Position numbers and translations under genes: made by a program. A stretch of DNA of 36,670 bases from Methylophaga sp. (GTDB taxonomy: Bacteria > Pseudomonadota > Gammaproteobacteria > Nitrosococcales > Methylophagaceae): positions 1-36,670 of the forward strand of contig NZ_JAUSCC010000020.1 of the NCBI RefSeq assembly GCF_030651745.1. The letters run 5' to 3'. The notes under the pieces are model-generated. The model did no database searches, had not been told where the DNA came from, and saw only the letters and a program-made list of their open reading frames with translations. Below, in pieces: positions 18,554 through 27,410 of the stretch. Every line of letters begins with the position of its first letter. Position 1 is the stretch's first letter.

Positions 18554-19904
18554 GGTGTTTTGTTTGTGTTTCAGCGTTACGAGCGACAATCGCTGCACTT
18601 TCTTCATCAAGGATCTGAATCAGACGATTGCTTTTGCTCGATAAAGCGCTATGGATTAATAAAATAGGTATCGCTACTGCCAAACCTAACTCTGTGGTCA
18701 CCAGTGCTTGTGAAATACCACCTGACATCAGTTTCGGATCGCCAGTACCAAATAAGGTGATGGCCTGGAAGGTTTCAATCATGCCTGAAACCGTACCCAG
18801 CAGCCCCAACATGGGTGCTACCGCCGCCAAAATTGCCAACGTCACCAAACCTCGTTCGATACTTGGCGTTTCGCGAAGAATCGCTTCGTCCAGTTTTAAT
18901 GACAATGTTTCCACGTCCTGGGCAATTTTGTCGCTATACACTGACAGAATTCGTCCCAGCGGATTTTTCATATCCGGCTCTTTGGCTTTCTGCTGCTTGT
19001 TGACACCGTGCTCCAAGCGCATCAAGGTCACAAAGCGAATCAGTGCAATCAGCAAACCAATCGCCCCCAAAATCAGGATGATATAGCCGATCCAGCCACC
19101 TTGTTGAATACGTTCACGTAAATCAGGTGTTTGCACCAGTAACGCCATGATGGCACCACGTGTCGGATCGACCACGACTGTTTGGATTTTACCGGCATCA
19201 CTGTTTTCGAAAGCTTGGATTTGATCGCGTAACCGCTGAACGGGTTGTCTAGCCAGTTCTACCAGGTTTTGGTTTTCCGACATATAACGCAGAAACTTGC
19301 CATCACTGAAAGCCGTAAACACACCAACTCGGGTTACGTTTCGCTCGGCAACTTCGCCATTGGCAGTAATCACCTGCGCTTGAAACTGTTCAACTTTGCC
19401 TGAATGCGTCATTTCATGTTGTAACACCAACCACAGTTCTCGTAATTCATCGATACTCGGTTGTTGTTTGCGTTCACTCAATCCAGACAGAAAAGCAATA
19501 CGTTCCGGATATTGCACACTGGTCATTGAGGTTTCAATAACCGCACGACTGTCATTTGCCATCTGACGAACTGAGCCAAACAGCTCACCCAGTGAACCAG
19601 AACGCTCCTGCAACAGTGATTCTTGCTCTGCCAATTTAAATTCATTCTCTTCAAATTGGTCGTTGAGCCTTTCAGTACGGCGTTCTTCCGCTGCTAAATC
19701 GGCTTTTGCCTGTGCCAGTAATTGTGCCTGACGGTCACGTGCTTGCAGAAATTCTGCCTCACGTAAGCGATTTTGCTCTTGTTCAATGACACGTTCACGT
19801 TTGACTTGATCCAGCAGCTGGTCGAGGTTGACCGGTTTATCCTCTGCCATTACAGAGAATGGCATGGCCATCAAAAAAATAATTAATGTAGAAATACTTC
19901 TCAT
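18543..19904 (-). CDS. Large ExbB/TolQ-family protein with periplasmic coiled coil (TtpC-like)
   Basis: A 453-residue protein. A signal sequence (residues 1-20, VMA-ED) is followed by a long charged coiled coil (about 30-110), a periplasmic region to about 265, and a TolQ-type channel domain with three membrane helices: GYIILILGAIGLLIALI, LAILAAVAPMLGLLGTVSGMI (continuing the family motif) and ALVTTELGLAVAIPILLI. This layout matches TtpC, the extra component of TonB2 systems. Its ATG lies within the stop of the DUF3450 gene (ATGA), with AGAGG upstream. Confidence 0.88.
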   Translation of the reverse strand: MRSISTLIIFLMAMPFSVMAEDKPVNLDQLLDQVKRERVIEQEQNRLREAEFLQARDRQAQLLAQAKADLAAEERRTERLNDQFEENEFKLAEQESLLQERSGSLGELFGSVRQMANDSRAVIETSMTSVQYPERIAFLSGLSERKQQPSIDELRELWLVLQHEMTHSGKVEQFQAQVITANGEVAERNVTRVGVFTAFSDGKFLRYMSENQNLVELARQPVQRLRDQIQAFENSDAGKIQTVVVDPTRGAIMALLVQTPDLRERIQQGGWIGYIILILGAIGLLIALIRFVTLMRLEHGVNKQQKAKEPDMKNPLGRILSVYSDKIAQDVETLSLKLDEAILRETPSIERGLVTLAILAAVAPMLGLLGTVSGMIETFQAITLFGTGDPKLMSGGISQALVTTELGLAVAIPILLIHSALSSKSNRLIQILDEESAAIVARNAETQTKHRDG

Positions 19905-20668
19905 TGGATCGCCTCTGGCGTTCTTACCGGCAGGGTTAATAAATCAGGTGGCAATTGTTTACGAGCCACTTTCAAACCTTGAATAATTGACTGAATGGAA
20001 TCTCGCGAAAGCGGCTGCCAAGTTCTGCTATCTTGATCCCACATACCTGCTTCACGTTGATCCAATGTCAGGTAATAAAGCCCCATTCGGCCTACACGCA
20101 GGAAATCTACTGTACGAGTGCGATCTTCTGTTTCCAGTTCTCCTTGATAGGCTTCCAAAGTACGTCCATATTCTGTTTCGACCTGATAGGCTTCAAAAAT
20201 ACGGCGGAATTTTTCAGCCAGATTCACATCGGCCCGAGCCATCATCGTTTTTAATTGTTCAATACGGCTCAGACGTTCTTCAGGTAAAAACGGAGTATCC
20301 AATTCAACGAACTGCTCAATCACCTCCACCATTTTGAGCATCAATGGCACGATATCGCGTTGTGTAGTATCGATATTGGCTAACTGAGCTTCGACTGAGA
20401 GCAGTTCGTCTTGTTGAGAAGACACCAATTGTTCAAGCTGGCTGTTATAAGCCGCCAGACTTTCTTTTTGATTTAATACACTGCGGTACTCGGCGAGCAG
20501 TTCACGCGTTTGATCATCCAGATTATCAATCTGTTGCTGAGTACGTTGTGCTGCAGTATCAGTTTGCACTTGTTGATCAATAGTTTGATCCAATGCACCA
20601 GCATAGGTGAATGAAGGCACCAACCAGATGCCCAGCAGGCAACATAGTCGGCTGAAATTAAATTGCAT
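19901..20668 (-). CDS. DUF3450 periplasmic coiled-coil protein, first gene of the TonB operon
   Basis: A 255-residue protein with a signal peptide (to about residue 23, TYA-GA) and a long helical coiled coil from about 25 to 115 rich in Q, E and L, followed by a globular end with LGRMGLYYLTLD-like sequence (here VGRMGLYYLTLDQREAGMWD). This is the DUF3450 family, always seen as the first gene of TtpC-type TonB operons. It has an AAGGAAA site before the ATG. Function is unknown; a structural role with TtpC in the periplasm is likely by gene linkage. Confidence 0.85.
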   Translation of the reverse strand: MQFNFSRLCCLLGIWLVPSFTYAGALDQTIDQQVQTDTAAQRTQQQIDNLDDQTRELLAEYRSVLNQKESLAAYNSQLEQLVSSQQDELLSVEAQLANIDTTQRDIVPLMLKMVEVIEQFVELDTPFLPEERLSRIEQLKTMMARADVNLAEKFRRIFEAYQVETEYGRTLEAYQGELETEDRTRTVDFLRVGRMGLYYLTLDQREAGMWDQDSRTWQPLSRDSIQSIIQGLKVARKQLPPDLLTLPVRTPEAIQ

Positions 20669-20794
20669 AAAATTTTCCTTGTGTTACCGGATGTCGGCGG
20701 TGGAAATGAAAGCGACATCTTATCAAGAGAATACGCACCGTGGAAAGCCTAAATGCGATCTCTTATCATTTAGACGAACAGTTAAAGAAAAAGT
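20669..20794 (-). promoter_or_regulatory. Control region of the DUF3450-TonB-aldolase operon
   Basis: This gap must hold the operon promoter. On the minus strand TTTCCA and GATAAG are 16 nt apart (about 20746-20719), a modest promoter match. An inverted repeat CTAAATG-11 nt-CATTTAG lies at 20749-20773, just upstream of that promoter. Only half of it resembles a Fur box (TGATAA), so Fur control is possible but not supported by a full site. No reading frame of note is present. Confidence 0.35.
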
Positions 20795-20835
20795 GCAAAA
20801 AAAACCAAAAAAAAGCCAGACCGTTTGGTCTGGCT
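20795..20835 (-). terminator. Rho-independent terminator of the response regulator operon
   Basis: The stem AGCCAGACC / GGTCTGGCT with loop AAAC (20814-20835) is followed on the minus strand by a run of eight T, then GG and eight more T. It is a strong intrinsic terminator 160 nt past the response regulator stop, and separates that operon from the TonB operon. Confidence 0.9.
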
Positions 20836-20932
20836 AAACCTTCATAGAAGGAGAGAGAAATATAAGACAATAGAAGCTGAACATTCCTATGGACTTGTGA
20901 TACAGCTTACTGAATGCAAGCTCATTCGCCAT
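20834..20932 (-). CDS. Possible 32-residue small protein downstream of the response regulator
   Basis: An ATG at 20932 has AAAAGGAG 9 nt upstream and opens a frame that stops with TAG inside the first arm of the terminator. The product begins MANELAFSKLYHK and continues with a hydrophobic stretch (IGMFSFYCLIFL), so it could be a small membrane peptide. The ribosome site can pair with TCTCCTT near the end of the same frame. It may be chance; no homologue is known to me. The 20836-20998 stretch otherwise holds nothing I can name. Confidence 0.28.
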   Translation of the reverse strand: MANELAFSKLYHKSIGMFSFYCLIFLSPSMKV

Positions 20933-20998
20933 GAGCGACTTCTCCTTTTAAAACGGGAATATGTTCCTTTTCAAAAACATACATGTAAATACAAAGCC

Positions 20999-21634
20999 TT
21001 AGGACGATAAACCATGACTGATGGCAAAACGCATCAGCTCAGCTGTTTTATTGATATCCAGTTTGCCTTTTATCTGTGTCAGGTTATTGGCAACTGTTTT
21101 ATAACTGATGCCTAAAACGTCCGAAATTTCATTCATGCTCTTGCCTTCGCCCAGCAAGCGTAAAATTTCCAATTCACGTCGTGACAGATCACTTAGCGCA
21201 CTGGTACCGGCATCAATATTCAACATTGCCAATTGCTGGGCCATATCTGGACTGAGATATATTTTGCCTTCGAGCACTTTACTGACGGCTTCGACCAGAT
21301 GATCTGCCGCATTGTTCTTGGTGATATAACCGCGTGCTCCAGCTTGCATAGCCCGAGAGGCAAACACTGGATCTTCATGCATGCTGAACATTAATACCTT
21401 GGCGGTATCGCGATTGGCACGAATGCGGCGTAATACTTCAAGACCACCTACCCCAGGCAACGTGATATCCAATAACACCATATCCGGATACAGTTCCTGA
21501 AACATCCGGTAGCCTTCCTCGCCAGTTTCGGCTTCAACCACTTTGGCCGAGGGAATTTGTTGGATTAACTGCCGGCAGCCAGCTCTGACAATCGGATGAT
21601 CGTCTACTACAAGGATTGTGATGTTTGGTTTCAT
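20999..21634 (-). CDS. NarL/LuxR-type response regulator (MoxX/MxaB-like)
   Basis: A 211-residue two-domain regulator. The receiver domain (1-120) has the acidic pair DD at 11-12, the phosphoacceptor D56 in LLDITLPG and the lysine in GYITKNN. The C-terminal LuxR-type helix-turn-helix (about 148-205) reads LSRRELEILRLLGEG then ISYKTVANNLTQIKGKL. The start is in a 4-nt ATGA overlap with the kinase gene, so kinase and regulator are co-translated and surely partners. In methylotrophs, LuxR-type regulators MoxX/MxaB control methanol dehydrogenase genes; that link is an inference here. Confidence 0.9.
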   Translation of the reverse strand: MKPNITILVVDDHPIVRAGCRQLIQQIPSAKVVEAETGEEGYRMFQELYPDMVLLDITLPGVGGLEVLRRIRANRDTAKVLMFSMHEDPVFASRAMQAGARGYITKNNAADHLVEAVSKVLEGKIYLSPDMAQQLAMLNIDAGTSALSDLSRRELEILRLLGEGKSMNEISDVLGISYKTVANNLTQIKGKLDINKTAELMRFAISHGLSS

Positions 21635-22968
21635 TTTTTATTTTCACTCTTCATAGGGATCATTACCCGTACCTGCAAACCCTGACCTTCGGCAGTATCA
21701 AACGCAATCTTACCACCTAATGCCGAGACCCTCTCTCGCATACCGATCAAACCAAAGCCTTTAACAGCAGATGTGTCCAGACCTTTACCATCATCGGTGA
21801 CAGTTACCTTTATATATTGTTTTTCGCGCTTCACTTCAACCCGCACATGGCTGGCTTCGGCATGCCGCACACAGTTGGTAGTACATTCCTGAACGACACG
21901 ATACACGGTAACCTGCAATGTATCTGCAAGACCATTGAAATCGCCAATAAAGTCCCACTCCCAATCAATTTCCGGTTGTCGATCACGCCAGTTATGCAAC
22001 ATATCACGCAATGCTTCCACCAAACCTAAATCATCCAATGTCATCGGACGCAAACGACTGAGCATTTTGCGGACCAGTGATTGGATATGACTGGTGATTA
22101 ATTTAACCGAACTGACCTTTTCTTCAACATCCGGCAATTTGTTTTCAATGGCGATACGCTCAATTTCAGCCAGATCCACGCGTATACCAAACAGACAAGG
22201 TGCCAGCTCATCATGTAATTCGCGGGCCAGATCACGCCGTTCGGACTCCTGCAAGGTCAGCATATTGCCAGCCAACGCATGGTTTTCAGCCATGGTGGTT
22301 TCCAACACATCGGCCATGTGATTAAAACGAATCTGGATCGGTTTTAATTCTTTGGCACCGCCGGTATCTACCCGCGCATGAAAATCGCCTTTTTCCAGAT
22401 GCCCCAATGCGTCGGCTAATTGCTGTAATGGCCTTAAACCATGTAATAACGCCAAATAGATCAGGCTGGAAATCACGGTAAGGAAAAACAAACCCAAAAA
22501 TAACAAGGTTTCCATATCGCGCCAAACTTCGGTGACTTCATCACTGGGATCTGCTTCAACTACCAGATAACCATATGACTGACTGCCACGGGTGATCAGT
22601 CGCCTGAAGGCAACCGCTTCGGGTTCCATCAAACGAATAAACCAGTCCGGTGCATCAGGTTTATTGGTAAACGGCACGCCTTCTTCATGACCGATTAGCG
22701 GTTGCCCATTCATATCTTCAAACCAGGCACGAATATGTCGAGTATGACGCACACTATCGACGATCAGGGTGACCCGTTCACTCAGATCATTGGAAAAACG
22801 TAATGTCGGTAAGGCATTGATCAATAATCCCCGTGCCAGTTGGGTACTGGATGCCATTTCGGCAGCCACTGCCTGGCGGGCATTCTGGATCATAAAGTAG
22901 CCTGCGGCGACAAAGTTGAAAATCAGGATCAAGGTTACAATGATCAGTAAACGCAGTTTCAGGCTCAT
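21631..22968 (-). CDS. Sensor histidine kinase, LapD/MoxY-type periplasmic sensor (MxaY-like)
   Basis: A 445-residue inner-membrane kinase. Transmembrane helix 1 is at about 7-28, the periplasmic sensor domain at 29-152, helix 2 at 153-176 and HAMP at 177-230. The HisKA_3 dimerisation helix carries the phosphoacceptor H252 in ARELHDELAP, and the ATPase domain shows DDGKGLD and GFGLIGMRERV. The sensor domain start (NARQAVAAEMASSTQLARGL) looks like the LapD_MoxY_N family. Kinases of this group include MoxY and MxaY, which control methanol oxidation genes. It is divergent from hemL with a 124-nt shared control region. Confidence 0.85.
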   Translation of the reverse strand: MSLKLRLLIIVTLILIFNFVAAGYFMIQNARQAVAAEMASSTQLARGLLINALPTLRFSNDLSERVTLIVDSVRHTRHIRAWFEDMNGQPLIGHEEGVPFTNKPDAPDWFIRLMEPEAVAFRRLITRGSQSYGYLVVEADPSDEVTEVWRDMETLLFLGLFFLTVISSLIYLALLHGLRPLQQLADALGHLEKGDFHARVDTGGAKELKPIQIRFNHMADVLETTMAENHALAGNMLTLQESERRDLARELHDELAPCLFGIRVDLAEIERIAIENKLPDVEEKVSSVKLITSHIQSLVRKMLSRLRPMTLDDLGLVEALRDMLHNWRDRQPEIDWEWDFIGDFNGLADTLQVTVYRVVQECTTNCVRHAEASHVRVEVKREKQYIKVTVTDDGKGLDTSAVKGFGLIGMRERVSALGGKIAFDTAEGQGLQVRVMIPMKSENKK

Positions 22969-23092
22969 GTCGGGTCAGTTATCTCGCTGTGATAGGCTAA
23001 GGCCTGTTGAACGTTCATAGTGGCATTGTTGTGACTATGAAAAATCAAATTGACCTACAATTATCGCACATCATCAAATCAGGACTCTGTAA
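22969..23092. promoter_or_regulatory. Divergent control region between the kinase operon and hemL
   Basis: The minus strand has TGCGATAAT (23068-23060), an extended -10-like element oriented toward the kinase. The plus strand has TACAAT (23056-23061) oriented toward hemL. Neither has a good -35. A 23-nt segment here (23047-23069) is shared at 20 of 23 positions with the fdh promoter region (3229-3251). Confidence 0.35.
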
Positions 23093-24379
23093 ATGCAAGC
23101 GCAAAGCAATCAACAACTTTTCCTTCAGGCTCAAAAACATATCCCAGGTGGTGTCAATTCACCGGTCCGTGCATTCAAAGGTGTCGGTGGTGATCCGGTA
23201 TTTTTCAGCAGCGCAAAAGGTGCCTGGCTCACTGATGTGGAAGGCAAAAATTATATTGATTATATCGGCTCCTGGGGACCGATGATTGCCGGTCATGCGC
23301 ATCCGCAAGTTATTGAAGCCGTTCAGCTAATGTGCGCAAATGGTCTTGGTTATGGCGCCCCCACGGCGATTGAAACCGAGATGGCGGATTTGCTGTGTAA
23401 ATTAGTACCTTCAATGGAAATGGTGCGTATGGTCAGCTCTGGTACTGAAGCGACTATGAGTGCCATCCGCCTCGCCCGCGGCCATACCGGCCGTGACAAA
23501 ATCGTTAAATTTGAAGGCTGCTATCACGGTCATGCAGACTCTTTATTGGTAAAAGCTGGCAGTGGTGCATTAACCCTTGGCGAACCCTCCTCAGCTGGTG
23601 TGCCGAAGGCCATTGCAGAACACACTATTACTCTACGTTACAACGATATCGAATCGGTAAAACAGTGTTTTGCTGAAGTCGGTAATCAGGTCGCCTGCAT
23701 TATCGTTGAACCGGTTGCCGGCAATATGAACTGTATTCCGCCGATTCCAGGCTTTCTCGAAGGCCTGCGTGAAGTCTGTGATGAATACGGCAGTCTGTTG
23801 ATATTTGATGAAGTGATGACCGGTTTCCGAGTGGCCCTGGGTGGAGCTCAGGAACATTATCAAATCAAACCCGATCTCACCACGTTAGGCAAAGTCGTAG
23901 GTGGTGGTTTACCGGTAGGCGCATTTGGTGGCCGGAAAGATGTGATGCATTCCATTGCGCCACTTGGTCCGGTATATCAGGCAGGAACCTTATCCGGTAA
24001 TCCAGTAGCTATGGCAGCAGGCCTGGCTACTTTGAAATTGGTTCAACAACCCGGTTTTCATGATCGCCTCAGTCAGCAGACCGCTAAATTAGCTAATGGC
24101 CTGAAACAAAAAGCGGATGCTGCAGGCATTCCGATGAGTGTTAATCAAGTTGGCGGTATGTTTGGCTTTTTCTTCACTGACATTGAAAACGTGCAGTTTT
24201 TTGAACAGGTCACCCAATGTGATCAGGAACGCTTTAAAAAGTTTTATCACGGTATGCTGGATCGGGGTGTTTATCTCGCTCCTTCTGCTTATGAAGCAGG
24301 TTTTGTTTCTGCGGCACATGGTGATGATGAAATCGAAGCCACTTTGGCAGCAGCTGAACTGGTACTGGCGAGCTTATAA
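23093..24379 (+). CDS. hemL: Glutamate-1-semialdehyde 2,1-aminomutase
   Basis: A 428-residue PLP enzyme that converts glutamate-1-semialdehyde to 5-aminolevulinate in the C5 haem and tetrapyrrole pathway. The family start [17 protein letters not shown], the substrate gate region [26 protein letters not shown] and [18 protein letters not shown] with PLP lysine K267 are all present. The length is typical. It is directly followed by sbcB with no spacer. Haem supply supports the many cytochromes of methanol oxidation, but its neighbours do not form a haem operon. Confidence 0.97.
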   Translation: MQAQSNQQLFLQAQKHIPGGVNSPVRAFKGVGGDPVFFSSAKGAWLTDVEGKNYIDYIGSWGPMIAGHAHPQVIEAVQLMCANGLGYGAPTAIETEMADLLCKLVPSMEMVRMVSSGTEATMSAIRLARGHTGRDKIVKFEGCYHGHADSLLVKAGSGALTLGEPSSAGVPKAIAEHTITLRYNDIESVKQCFAEVGNQVACIIVEPVAGNMNCIPPIPGFLEGLREVCDEYGSLLIFDEVMTGFRVALGGAQEHYQIKPDLTTLGKVVGGGLPVGAFGGRKDVMHSIAPLGPVYQAGTLSGNPVAMAAGLATLKLVQQPGFHDRLSQQTAKLANGLKQKADAAGIPMSVNQVGGMFGFFFTDIENVQFFEQVTQCDQERFKKFYHGMLDRGVYLAPSAYEAGFVSAAHGDDEIEATLAAAELVLASL

Positions 24380-25822
24380 ATGAATACACTGTACTGGCAC
24401 GATTATGAGACGACGGGTACCGATCCACGCTTTGATCGGCCATTACAGTTCGCCGGTGTGCGTACCGATGAAGATCTGAATATCATCGGTGAACCGTTAA
24501 TGATTTACTGCAAGCCAGCGGCTGATGTATTGCCTCATCCAATGGCCAGTTTAATCACTGGCATTACCCCTCAAAAAGCTTTGCAGGAAGGTCTGACTGA
24601 AGCCGAGTTCATTAAACAGATCCATGCTGAACTATCTCAGCCCGGCACCTGTGGGGTAGGTTATAACAGTCTGCGTTTTGATGATGAATTCACCCGCTTT
24701 GCGTTGTTTCGTAATTTTTACGATGCCTATGCCCGTGAATGGCAAAACGGTAATTCGCGCTGGGACATTATTGATATGGTGCGCCTCACTCGCGCTTTGC
24801 GCCCGGAAGGTATCGAATGGCCTAATCGTGAAGATGGTCAACCTAGTTTTCGTCTGGAAGCATTAACCGCAGCAAATGGTATCGAACATCAGGGAGCCCA
24901 TGACGCGTTGGTAGATGTTTACGCCACTATCGCACTGGCAAAATTGATCAAAGATCGCCAGCCCAAGTTATATGACTATATTTATCAGTTACGTCGTAAA
25001 CAGCAATTAGCGCCGTTACTTAATCTTCATCAGGCTGATCCGGTGTTACACACTTCCAGGATGTACCCATCAGAATACTGCAATACTGCCTTAGTCGTAC
25101 CTTTAGCCAAAGAGCCTAATAACAGTAACGGTATTATTGTCTATGACCTTCGCCATGATCCTTCGGCGTTACTGGAACAGGATGCCGATACCATTCGACA
25201 GTGGTTGTTCACGCCAACCAAAGATCTTCCCGAAGGCGTTTCACGTCCGGCATTAAAAACTGTGCATATAAATAAGTGTCCGGTCATTGTGCCAGCAGCC
25301 ACGCTGGATGATGCGGCGGCGCAGCGCCTGCAGATTGATCGCGAATTAAGTCATCAACATCTGCAACAATTACGTGAGGCTGGGGATTCTTTACAAAAGA
25401 AATTACAGGCCGTGTTCAGCCAGAAATCCTTTGATGAAATTGATGATGTCGATGCCAGCCTGTATGGCGGTGGCTTCTTTGATGACAGTGACAAAAATAA
25501 GATGACACTGATTCGTGAAGCCAGCCCCGATCAATTGGGCACTTTATCGATTCCGTTTAATGAGCCGCGGTTGCCGGAAATGCTGTTTCGCTACCGTGCT
25601 CGCAACTGGCCGGAATCACTGAGTGAAGCCGAAACCGAACAATGGCAACAGTTCTGTCGTAACAAATTGACCGCAAGCAGTTCGGCTGGACTAACCTTTG
25701 AGACCTTTAACAGTGCATTGGCCGAATGTCGGCAGCAGGAACTGACTGCTGCGCAACAACAAACTCTGGATGAACTCGAATCTTATGTATCGGCGCAACA
25801 AGTGGCATTAATGAATAACTGA
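24380..25822 (+). CDS. sbcB: Exodeoxyribonuclease I
   Basis: A 480-residue 3'-5' single-strand DNA exonuclease of recombination and mismatch repair. The DEDD nuclease motifs are HDYETTGTDP (D8, E10), GYNSLRFDDEF and HQGAHDALVDVYAT. The SH3-like and C-terminal domains of ExoI follow, with NKCPVIVPAATL and LLFRYRARNWPESLS-like sequence (here MLFRYRARNWPESLS). The ATG immediately follows the hemL TAA, so it depends on hemL transcription. Confidence 0.95.
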   Translation: MNTLYWHDYETTGTDPRFDRPLQFAGVRTDEDLNIIGEPLMIYCKPAADVLPHPMASLITGITPQKALQEGLTEAEFIKQIHAELSQPGTCGVGYNSLRFDDEFTRFALFRNFYDAYAREWQNGNSRWDIIDMVRLTRALRPEGIEWPNREDGQPSFRLEALTAANGIEHQGAHDALVDVYATIALAKLIKDRQPKLYDYIYQLRRKQQLAPLLNLHQADPVLHTSRMYPSEYCNTALVVPLAKEPNNSNGIIVYDLRHDPSALLEQDADTIRQWLFTPTKDLPEGVSRPALKTVHINKCPVIVPAATLDDAAAQRLQIDRELSHQHLQQLREAGDSLQKKLQAVFSQKSFDEIDDVDASLYGGGFFDDSDKNKMTLIREASPDQLGTLSIPFNEPRLPEMLFRYRARNWPESLSEAETEQWQQFCRNKLTASSSAGLTFETFNSALAECRQQELTAAQQQTLDELESYVSAQQVALMNN

Positions 25823-25859
25823 ACATATTGAACAGCTACGTTTGATTTACAATGTGCGC

Positions 25860-27371
25860 ATGTCGACCTCAGCCAAAATCCTGCTTACCACCCTGAATGC
25901 CCGCTATATGCACTCGGCATTTGGTTTACGTTATCTGTATGCCAATCTTGGTGAGCACCAATCCACCGCTGAGCTGGTGGAATTCACCATTCAGGAACAG
26001 CCATTAAGCATTGTCGAAAAATTGCTTAATTACCAGCCGGAAATCATCGGCTTCAGCGTGTATATCTGGAATGTCAGTGAAATTGAAGCCGTGGTGGCTC
26101 TGTTAAAATCCATTAAACCTGAAATTCGTATTATTCTCGGCGGTCCGGAAGTCAGCCATTCTCCCGATTTACCAGCAGTGTGTGAAATGGCCGATTATGT
26201 TATTGCCGGTCCCGGCGAACAGGATTTTCGTGAACTTTGCGAAAAATTACTGCAAGGTGAACAACCACAAACCAAATATATAGACGGCCGCGCCACCCCA
26301 CTGGAACAACTGGTTCTGCCCTATCGTTTTTACAATGACGAAGATATTCGTAACCGGCTGATATATGTTGAAGCTTCCCGTGGCTGCCCGTTTAAATGTG
26401 AGTTCTGCTTATCGGCATTGGATAAAACCGCGACCGCTTTTCCATTGGATGCTTTTCTGGCAGAAATGGAGCAGCTCTGGCAGCGCGGTGTGCGGAATTT
26501 CAAATTTATTGACCGAACCTTCAATCTGAAAATCACCACCAGCATCGCTATTCTGGAGTTTTTCCTGGAACGAATGAGCGATGATTTATATCTGCATTTT
26601 GAAGTGGTACCGGATAATCTGCCGGACAAATTAAAATCCGTTTTACAGAAATTCCCACCCAATACTCTGCAGTTTGAAATCGGTATTCAGACCTTTGATA
26701 GCGAAATCCAGGAACGTATCAGCCGTAAGCAGAATAATGATAAAAGCAAAGACAATATCTGCTGGTTGCGTGAACACAGTGGCGCACATTTGCATACCGA
26801 TCTGATCTTCGGCCTGCCCGGCGATACGCTGGAAAACTTTGCCGACAGCTTTGACCAGTTAATTGCATTGAATCCGCATGAAATTCAGGTCGGCATTCTT
26901 AAACGTCTACGTGGTGCACCATTAAATCGACATAATGAGCCCAGCGATTTACGCTTTAATCCGTTGCCACCTTATAACCTGCTCAGCAGTCGGGAAATTG
27001 ATTTTTCGACCATGCAACGAGTGAATCGCTTTGCTCGCTATTGGGATTTAATCGGTAACTCCGGTCGTTTCATCAATACTCTGCCATTGCTCTTGGATGA
27101 TCAGCCTTTCTGGCACTTTATGACATTGTCCGATCGGATCTATCAACGGACCGGGCAAACCACCAAAATTGCTCTGAAACGTTTATTTGAACTGATTTAT
27201 GTGGTGCTGACCGAAGATATGCACCAACCAGCAGAGTTGGTCAAAGACCATTTGCGTCTGGATTATGCCCGTGCCGGACTCAAAGGCCAGCCGGATTATG
27301 AAGCGCTCCCCACCTTAAATAAACCAGCCAAAGTTGGTATGGCCAATAAACGTCAGCGGTTTCATGCCTGA
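25860..27371 (+). CDS. B12-binding radical SAM protein (DUF4080 type)
   Basis: A 503-residue protein with an N-terminal cobalamin-binding Rossmann domain (about 1-140) and a radical SAM domain with the cluster motif CPFKCEFC (C176, C180, C183 by the start used here). The C-terminal DUF4080 region covers about residues 360-490. The substrate is not known for this family. I take the ATG at 25860; a TTG at 25842 is possible. No ribosome site is evident before either, but TTGAAC and TACAAT just upstream may form a short-spaced promoter giving an almost leaderless mRNA. It lies 37 nt after sbcB. Confidence 0.85.
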   Translation: MSTSAKILLTTLNARYMHSAFGLRYLYANLGEHQSTAELVEFTIQEQPLSIVEKLLNYQPEIIGFSVYIWNVSEIEAVVALLKSIKPEIRIILGGPEVSHSPDLPAVCEMADYVIAGPGEQDFRELCEKLLQGEQPQTKYIDGRATPLEQLVLPYRFYNDEDIRNRLIYVEASRGCPFKCEFCLSALDKTATAFPLDAFLAEMEQLWQRGVRNFKFIDRTFNLKITTSIAILEFFLERMSDDLYLHFEVVPDNLPDKLKSVLQKFPPNTLQFEIGIQTFDSEIQERISRKQNNDKSKDNICWLREHSGAHLHTDLIFGLPGDTLENFADSFDQLIALNPHEIQVGILKRLRGAPLNRHNEPSDLRFNPLPPYNLLSSREIDFSTMQRVNRFARYWDLIGNSGRFINTLPLLLDDQPFWHFMTLSDRIYQRTGQTTKIALKRLFELIYVVLTEDMHQPAELVKDHLRLDYARAGLKGQPDYEALPTLNKPAKVGMANKRQRFHA

Positions 27372-27410
27372 GTTTTTACGATCAAATTTGGCTATGAACG
27401 AAAATAAGTT

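Noticed and set aside
18554..18610. Upstream ATG at 18610 as the start of the short ExbB
   Set aside because: It would add a basic N-terminal extension absent from the family and lie far inside the preceding gene; the GTG at 18553 gives the normal length.
20756..20774. Fur box before the TonB operon
   Set aside because: Only one half (TGATAA) fits; the other half does not match the consensus, so I list it only as an inverted repeat.
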